A DNA stretch of 38,329 nt, taken from an uncultured Ignavibacteria bacterium (GTDB taxonomy: Bacteria; Bacteroidota; Ignavibacteria; Tepidaquicellales; Tepidaquicellaceae). The stretch lies in the NCBI GenBank assembly GCA_937974175.1, contig CALJIG010000134.1, positions 1 through 38,329 of the forward strand, read 5' to 3'. The notes below the pieces were generated by a model. It was not told where the DNA came from. It made no database searches and saw nothing but the letters and a program-made list of their open reading frames with translations. Below, piece after piece: positions 34,202 through 38,329 of the stretch (position 1 is its first letter; each line of letters begins with the position of its first letter). Both the position numbers and the translations under genes were made by a program.

Positions 34202-34236
34202 TTATGTCTTTCCCGCGAAGGCGGGAATCCAATCAT
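34202..34236. repeat. 35-bp inverted repeat, left end (dRS3-like core)
   Basis: Its reverse complement matches 35218-35252 in 33 of 35 positions. The core TTTCCC-N8-GGGAAT is a palindrome like the dispersed dRS3-type elements known from Neisseria (ATTCCC-N8-GGGAAT). The two copies bracket one gene. Confidence 0.85.
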
Positions 34237-34239
34237 GTT

Positions 34240-34260
34240 CCCCTCCTTACTAAGGAGGGG
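34240..34260. repeat. Short palindrome CCCCTCCTTA / TAAGGAGGGG
   Basis: Perfect 10-bp arms with a single central base, followed by TTAGGGGTGGTTT. It lies in the convergent gap between the hydrolase and the orphan gene and resembles a dispersed intergenic repeat. No T-run, so it is not a good terminator. Confidence 0.55.
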
Positions 34261-34291
34261 TTAGGGGTGGTTTAAAGTTAAAAGGGGTTAA

Positions 34292-35197
34292 TCACAATCT
34301 TGTATGTAATGCCTCCAAGGCATATAGCTCTACAAAATCTTTTATACTTTTATAATCATCTACTTTAAAAAAATCTAAATGTTTTTCAATAATTTTGCCA
34401 TAATAATTGATAGACATTGCTCCGAGATTTAATATACCTGAAGTATATTTTGGAATGTTTGCTATTACATCCTTGTCAGAATTTTCAACTCGAAAAGCAT
34501 CCTCTAATATTGCCCCTCCATGCACTGAAATTGAATGAACAGAAAATGTTTTAGTATATTCAACTTCGTATTTTTCTCCTAATTCTTTACATAAATCATA
34601 TAAGGAGGGGTTTTTACTTTTTTCCTTTACTTTGAAAATTTTCCATGTCCATTCATAAGGATATTTAGGGTGATAATCTTCTTTTACCTTTTCATATTCT
34701 TTTAGATGAAATTCTTTTTCCTCATTAGAAATAACTAAACTCTTAATTAACCCTCTTTTCAAAAGATTTTCATTATTCACAATATTATTTCTTCTTTCAA
34801 CTTTGCTGAAATTATAATATAGTTTCATTCTCAATCCCACATCTTTTTGCAGAATGAAGTACATAGTAATATAAGATTCATACAGCGATCTAAAAATTAT
34901 TGAAGCTTCCTGTTCTAATCCTGATTTGAGACAATTATAAATCCCAAATAAATTTAATGATGCTTTACAATTTAAAATATTTAGTGAATTTTGCTCATCA
35001 ATAGCATATAATTTTTTATTCTTAAAGTAGTTTGTAAGATAAGAAGAGAAGATATAAAAATTGTAAACCTTTTTTAATATTGCTCTGTATTGGCCCCCTC
35101 CGTTTATTATTTGATTATTAAGCGTTCCTTCAATTTTTGCAATATAATTTTGCATTACTTCAAAATACTTATGATTTTCTAGTTCACGTGTATACAT
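34292..35197 (-). CDS. Hypothetical helical protein, DUF5677-like, bracketed by inverted repeats
   Basis: 301 residues without signal peptide or membrane segments; probably cytoplasmic and mostly helical. Features that recall the DUF5677 family are the RSLYESYITMYFILQ helix (about 103-117) and the late FSVHSISVHGGAILED segment with spaced His (about 220-235). I do not know its function. HEPN-type helical proteins share a similar look, but no clear RxxxxH motif can be claimed. It is richer in Lys, Tyr, Asn and Ile than its neighbours, and it is alone between two 35-bp inverted repeats (34202 and 35218). The ATG lacks a clear Shine-Dalgarno. Confidence 0.7.
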   Translation of the reverse strand: MYTRELENHKYFEVMQNYIAKIEGTLNNQIINGGGQYRAILKKVYNFYIFSSYLTNYFKNKKLYAIDEQNSLNILNCKASLNLFGIYNCLKSGLEQEASIIFRSLYESYITMYFILQKDVGLRMKLYYNFSKVERRNNIVNNENLLKRGLIKSLVISNEEKEFHLKEYEKVKEDYHPKYPYEWTWKIFKVKEKSKNPSLYDLCKELGEKYEVEYTKTFSVHSISVHGGAILEDAFRVENSDKDVIANIPKYTSGILNLGAMSINYYGKIIEKHLDFFKVDDYKSIKDFVELYALEALHTRL

Positions 35198-35217
35198 TTT
35201 ACATTTAAATTTTTAAA

Positions 35218-35252
35218 ATGATTAGATTCCCGCCTTCGCGGGAATGACATAA
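35218..35252. repeat. 35-bp inverted repeat, right end
   Basis: Inverted partner of 34202-34236 with two differences. Core ATTCCC-GCCTTCGC-GGGAAT. It ends 6 nt before the stop codon of the SGNH hydrolase. Confidence 0.85.
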
Positions 35253-35258
35253 CCGGCG

Positions 35259-35903
35259 TTATAGTAACTTTCTCACCCTCTCCGCCACCGCTTCGCCTAA
35301 TATCTTATACTGCTCCGGCATTGGATGTACTCCGTCAACGCTTTCTACTTTTATAAAATCATTTGAATCTATAAACTCACATAATGCAGTTTCTGCTACT
35401 ATTTTTTGCGCCTGGGAAAGCTTTTTTATTTCATCTTCCATACCGCCAAATCCTTCTTTGTTGAAATCATTCATCTTACCCGTTACAGGCGGTGCTATTA
35501 TTAAAATCTTCGGTGGCGTTCCTCCGAATAATGGCGTATATGCAATGCGTATAAGCGAAAGTAATCCCCATGAAGATTCATCAGCCGTCTTGCCGCTTAG
35601 ATGCATGAGGTCATTAATGCCGAGCATTATTATCACCAAATCAATTGGTGACTGCGACTCCATTATCATTGGCAAAAACTTACTGCCGTTTCTATCCGGG
35701 GCATAGGGCAGATCAAAACAGGTAGTTCTGCCGACAAGTGCTTCAGTAATAACTTTGTAATCGTCCCCCAATGCTTTTTCCATTACACCCGGCCATGTTT
35801 CGTGATAGGCAAATCGCGTTCCGTCAGTTGGATTGTATCCCCATGTGATTGAATCGCCGAAGCATAAAATTCTTTTCTGATTTTCGTCTTTCGCCTTTAA
35901 CAT
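35259..35903 (-). CDS. SGNH/GDSL hydrolase, arylesterase/acyltransferase type
   Basis: Cytoplasmic SGNH esterase of 214 residues. Block I is ILCFGDSITWGY with nucleophile Ser18, block III is LVIIMLGINDL with the Asn of GxND, and block V is VDGVHPM with Asp190 and His193. The layout, length and the stretch LVIIMLGINDL closely resemble the Mycobacterium smegmatis arylesterase/acyltransferase MsAcT, which transfers acyl groups in water; that specificity is inferred from memory of the family. No signal peptide. It has a putative promoter 31-59 nt upstream and the repeat element directly behind its stop. Confidence 0.92.
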   Translation of the reverse strand: MLKAKDENQKRILCFGDSITWGYNPTDGTRFAYHETWPGVMEKALGDDYKVITEALVGRTTCFDLPYAPDRNGSKFLPMIMESQSPIDLVIIMLGINDLMHLSGKTADESSWGLLSLIRIAYTPLFGGTPPKILIIAPPVTGKMNDFNKEGFGGMEDEIKKLSQAQKIVAETALCEFIDSNDFIKVESVDGVHPMPEQYKILGEAVAERVRKLL

Positions 35904-35933
35904 ATATAAAAAATTTAATGAGATGAGTACTAT

Positions 35934-35962
35934 AAATTATATTTTTCTAAAGTGAGTTACAA
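35934..35962 (-). promoter_or_regulatory. Putative promoter of the SGNH hydrolase gene
   Basis: On the minus strand TTGTAA (35957-35962), 17 nt and TAATTT (35934-35939). The bases after the -35 (CTCACTTTAGA) match those of the M16 promoter (TTCACTCTTAA) in most positions. Confidence 0.5.
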
Positions 35963-36031
35963 GAATTTTCGGAGTTAACTATTGGATATTTAAATTTTTG
36001 ATATAAAAAATAAAATGTTATTCGTATTAAT

Positions 36032-36139
36032 TTAGCTGAATTGAGTTTTTAAAAAATCCCACCACCAGATTTCACCCCGGACAATAGCCAGTATTTCTTT
36101 AATGGAAATAGTATTAATTTGAATTTCGTGAACTAACAT
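36032..36139 (-). CDS. Possible small open frame in the gap before the helical protein gene
   Basis: An ATG-started frame of 35 codons (MLVHEIQINTISIKEILAIV, then a Trp-rich end WWWDF) in the 409-nt gap 35904-36312. It is short, lacks a Shine-Dalgarno and could be a chance frame or the remnant of a gene. Otherwise this gap holds only the SGNH promoter and AT-rich sequence. Confidence 0.15.
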   Translation of the reverse strand: MLVHEIQINTISIKEILAIVRGEIWWWDFLKTQFS

Positions 36140-36312
36140 TTTTAATAAATCGTTACTAAGATTTTCAGTTGAAGCAAATTAAAAATTTTCTATATTACGT
36201 GCAGGAAGATTAATCCTAATTTTTCCCGATAATCCCCTGATTTTATTTTTTAATTGCCAACTTTATTATTTGAATTATCAATTAAATAAACCTTAACGAT
36301 TTTCCTGAAAAT

Positions 36313-37758
36313 ATGCTGCCGCAAAACACTATTGATATATTAAAAACACTTAACAAAACGGAGTTAAAATCACTCGGTGATTTTATAAATTCCCCTTATT
36401 TTAATTCAATCGAAAAATTAAAAGATCTGTTTATTGAAGTATCAAAGTCGTATCCGGATTTTACTTCTAAACGGCTTGAAGATGAGGCAATTCATAAAAA
36501 GTTATATCCCGGCAAGGAGTTCAAACAGAAATCCATTTTAAATCTTTTTTCCGACTTTGGAAATCTTTTGAAAAGATTTTTATCCTATGAAAAATTCGCA
36601 TTGCAGGAAGATGCAATAGAAACGAATCTTGCAAAATCACTCTCTGAAAGAAGATTGTATGAGCTTTCAATTAAAGCCATTAATGATTTTAAAAAAAGGA
36701 AACAAACAGACGAAAAATTTCACGAAGACTATTACCAATTCTTTTATAAAATGGAAAGAATTGTTCATAGAAATCTTCTTAATATGAGGCCGCTGAATAA
36801 AAAGAAAATTAATGAAGCGCTTAACTCCGCTGCAAAAGCGCTGATGATGGATTTTTTGAATAAGTACTCATCACTTGCATATTATTTAGCCGTCATAAAA
36901 ATTGTACGTCCCGAGCCTGAAAATAATAAGACAATTGAAAATTATCTGAACTCCGTTAACGCGGAGAATATTATGAAATATGCTGAGTCATCGGATGATA
37001 AATTTGCATCAATTGTTAAAATGCAGTACATGCTCTATAAATTTGTTAAAGACAATTTTACAGAGGAAGAATATTTTGAATTGAAAGAAATCCTGCTGAA
37101 TAATATTAACAACTTTACACCTGAGGATATATGCATTCACTTTAAATCAATCACGGATTTAGCAGGTATAAAGGCTGTATCAATTACGGAGCTGTTTGAT
37201 TTGCGGAAAAAATTCTGTGAGTTAAAGGTTTATCCTAACGATTCAATTCCAAATTTTTCGGCAGCTACGCTGCAGAATACCTTTATCACTGCAATGAGTC
37301 TGGGCGAATATGAGTGGGCAGAAAATTTTCTTGAAGAATATATAAACTACATCGATGAAGATCTCAGAGTTAATGAATATAATTACAGCAAAGCCCTTTT
37401 GAATTTAAGATTAAAAAATTACGGAAAATCACTTGAGCATCTGAATAAAATAAAATATCATGAGCTTGTAGAGAAAATAAATGTGCGGTTTTATTACATG
37501 ATGAATTACATTGAACTGGGCATGTACGATTCGGCTGCATCGATGGTAAAATCTATCAAACAACTGGAAAGGGATGGTAAAGAAAGAGTAAAAGTAGAAT
37601 CAGATGCTACAGAAAACTCGTTGAGATTTTTTAATGAGATAATAAAATCTTTAATGAATAATTCCAAACTGGACATTGCTGTTTATAAAGAAGCGCAGAA
37701 TGAGACAAAATATTTTTACAGATATTATATTCTTGAAAAGATGAAAGAAATGATATGA
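36313..37758 (+). CDS. Conserved helical protein of unknown function (FCB-group family)
   Basis: 481 residues, no signal peptide, almost entirely helical, with Lys/Glu/Asn-rich pairs that look like TPR-type solenoid helices towards the C-terminus (EYEWAENFLEEYINYID, LRLKNYGKSLEHLNKI, NYIELGMYDSAASMVKSI). The N-terminus has LNKTELKSLGDFINSPYFN followed by KLKDLFIEVSKSYPDF, a pattern I recall from uncharacterised Bacteroidota proteins. It probably acts as a cytoplasmic scaffold, but that is only inferred from the fold. Alone on the plus strand. ATG at the window position is the only sensible start. Confidence 0.8.
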   Translation: MLPQNTIDILKTLNKTELKSLGDFINSPYFNSIEKLKDLFIEVSKSYPDFTSKRLEDEAIHKKLYPGKEFKQKSILNLFSDFGNLLKRFLSYEKFALQEDAIETNLAKSLSERRLYELSIKAINDFKKRKQTDEKFHEDYYQFFYKMERIVHRNLLNMRPLNKKKINEALNSAAKALMMDFLNKYSSLAYYLAVIKIVRPEPENNKTIENYLNSVNAENIMKYAESSDDKFASIVKMQYMLYKFVKDNFTEEEYFELKEILLNNINNFTPEDICIHFKSITDLAGIKAVSITELFDLRKKFCELKVYPNDSIPNFSAATLQNTFITAMSLGEYEWAENFLEEYINYIDEDLRVNEYNYSKALLNLRLKNYGKSLEHLNKIKYHELVEKINVRFYYMMNYIELGMYDSAASMVKSIKQLERDGKERVKVESDATENSLRFFNEIIKSLMNNSKLDIAVYKEAQNETKYFYRYYILEKMKEMI

Positions 37759-37762
37759 AGGG

Positions 37763-37800
37763 AAAATAAAAACGCCGCTCCCAACTCCCCTGAAAGCGGC
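37763..37800 (-). terminator. Rho-independent terminator after the small membrane protein gene
   Basis: GCCGCT (37774-37779) pairs with AGCGGC (37795-37800) around a 15-nt loop. On the minus strand it is followed by GTTTTTATTTT. It lies between two convergent genes and so serves the minus-strand one. Confidence 0.65.
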
Positions 37801-37840
37801 AATTCTATTATATTAGGAAAGGAAAAATAAAATCGGATTA

Positions 37841-38104
37841 TTAAATCAAATTGTGTTCAAGAACATCTGCAAGGTATAGAATTTCATTTTTTTGGCTGCC
37901 TGAAAGTGTTCTTATTTCGTTATTGCAAAGCCTTCTGAAACACTGCTGAAATTCTTCCTTAGTTTTTACGCAGGTGATTCTCTTTACCACTGCATAAAAT
38001 TTTACTGACTGTCTCTTTCTATAATTCTGGTGAACGAAATAGAAGGAAATAAGCCCTATGAGCTGAATTCCGGTTGTTACTATTATGTAAGAAGTTGAGT
38101 CCAT
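37841..38104 (-). CDS. Small single-pass membrane protein of unknown function
   Basis: 87 residues. One membrane segment (about 6-25; SYIIVTTGIQLIGLISFYFV) is followed by a basic loop (HQNYRKRQSVK) and a helical cytoplasmic part with three Cys (C50, C60 and C65 by my count; TCVKTK, QCFRRLCNN). I do not recognise it. It has its own terminator and lies upstream of the small gap before tRNA-Pro, transcribed away from it. Confidence 0.6.
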   Translation of the reverse strand: MDSTSYIIVTTGIQLIGLISFYFVHQNYRKRQSVKFYAVVKRITCVKTKEEFQQCFRRLCNNEIRTLSGSQKNEILYLADVLEHNLI

Positions 38105-38289
38105 GACCTACAATATTTCAAACTCTGTGCCAAAATCCTTAAATATTAAAAAATGTATTTTTCCGTTGAAATTAAGCATAATAAATATTATTACAGCAAG
38201 ATTTTTTTATAAACTACGTCTAATTTAATAACGGGAAATTACCCTTTAAATGAGCAAAAATTTTTCATATTTTGAATTAATTCTACTTA

Positions 38290-38329
38290 CGGGATGTAGA
38301 TCAGTTGGCTAGATCGCATGCATGGGGTG
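38290..38329 (+). tRNA. tRNA-Pro (anticodon GGG), cut by the window edge
   Basis: The first 40 nt of a tRNA: acceptor CGGGATG with the C at position 1 typical of bacterial tRNA-Pro, TA, D-arm GATC-AGTTGGCTA-GATC, then the anticodon arm CATGC-ATGGGGT-G with anticodon GGG. The 3' half lies beyond the window, so the acceptor and T-arm pairing cannot be checked. Confidence 0.8.

Noticed and set aside
34202..35252. Insertion sequence
   Set aside because: The bracketed protein has no transposase motifs, and no short target duplication is obvious, so I report only an inverted-repeat cassette.
38105..38289. Gap before tRNA-Pro
   Set aside because: AT-rich with several weak promoter-like pairs; none could be chosen with confidence.

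Overview
The window comes from a low-GC bacterium of the FCB group (Bacteroidota/Chlorobi side), most likely an Ignavibacteria-like lineage. The evidence is a C-terminal secretion tail with NYPNPFNPSTTI, a carboxypeptidase-regulatory-domain TonB receptor, and a helical protein family (36313-37758) that I associate with Bacteroidota-type genomes. I infer the lineage from protein style only; no 16S gene is present.

Layout. 57-4901: a TonB-dependent receptor and a type IX-secreted Asp-box protein, both on the minus strand, each with a strong Shine-Dalgarno and a readable promoter. 5145-6934: a D-2-hydroxyacid dehydrogenase and the ribosome-assembly GTPase EngB. 7111-21623: a 14.5-kb ribosomal protein supercluster read right to left: L2, S19, L22, S3, L16, L29, S17, L14, L24, L5, S14, S8, L6, L18, tRNA-Gln, S5, L30, an outer-membrane beta-barrel gene, L15, SecY, Map, IF-1, L36, S13, S11, S4, RpoA, L17, then a terminator. 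21788-25407: a membrane-anchored pentapeptide-repeat protein and a TPR/S41 protease. 25408-26136: a repeat-filled gap. 26137-32752: a beta-helix lipoprotein, a MoxR ATPase and three adjacent M16 peptidase genes. 32925-35903: a lipoprotein hydrolase, an orphan gene between inverted repeats and an SGNH esterase. 36313-38104: a helical protein of unknown function and a small membrane protein. 38290 to the edge: the 5' part of tRNA-Pro.

The ribosomal cluster is the core. It couples ribosome synthesis with initiation (IF-1), N-terminal methionine removal (Map), membrane insertion (SecY) and transcription (RpoA). Its order is standard but it has three interruptions: a tRNA-Gln between L18 and S5, a beta-barrel gene with its own terminator between L30 and L15, and the absence of S10, L3, L4 and L23 in front of L2. 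Three of its genes (S11, S13, S3) start with TTG.

The accessory right half holds several families of palindromic or dispersed repeats. The most notable is a 35-bp inverted repeat (33/35 identical) that brackets a single DUF5677-like gene. A promoter-like motif, TTGTAAYTCACT with a TAATTT box 17 nt downstream, precedes both the M16 operon and the SGNH gene. I saw no CRISPR array, transposase, integrase or phage gene, and no clear-cut new multi-gene system. The best candidates for something undescribed are the inverted-repeat cassette, the interrupted ribosomal cluster and the shared promoter motif.
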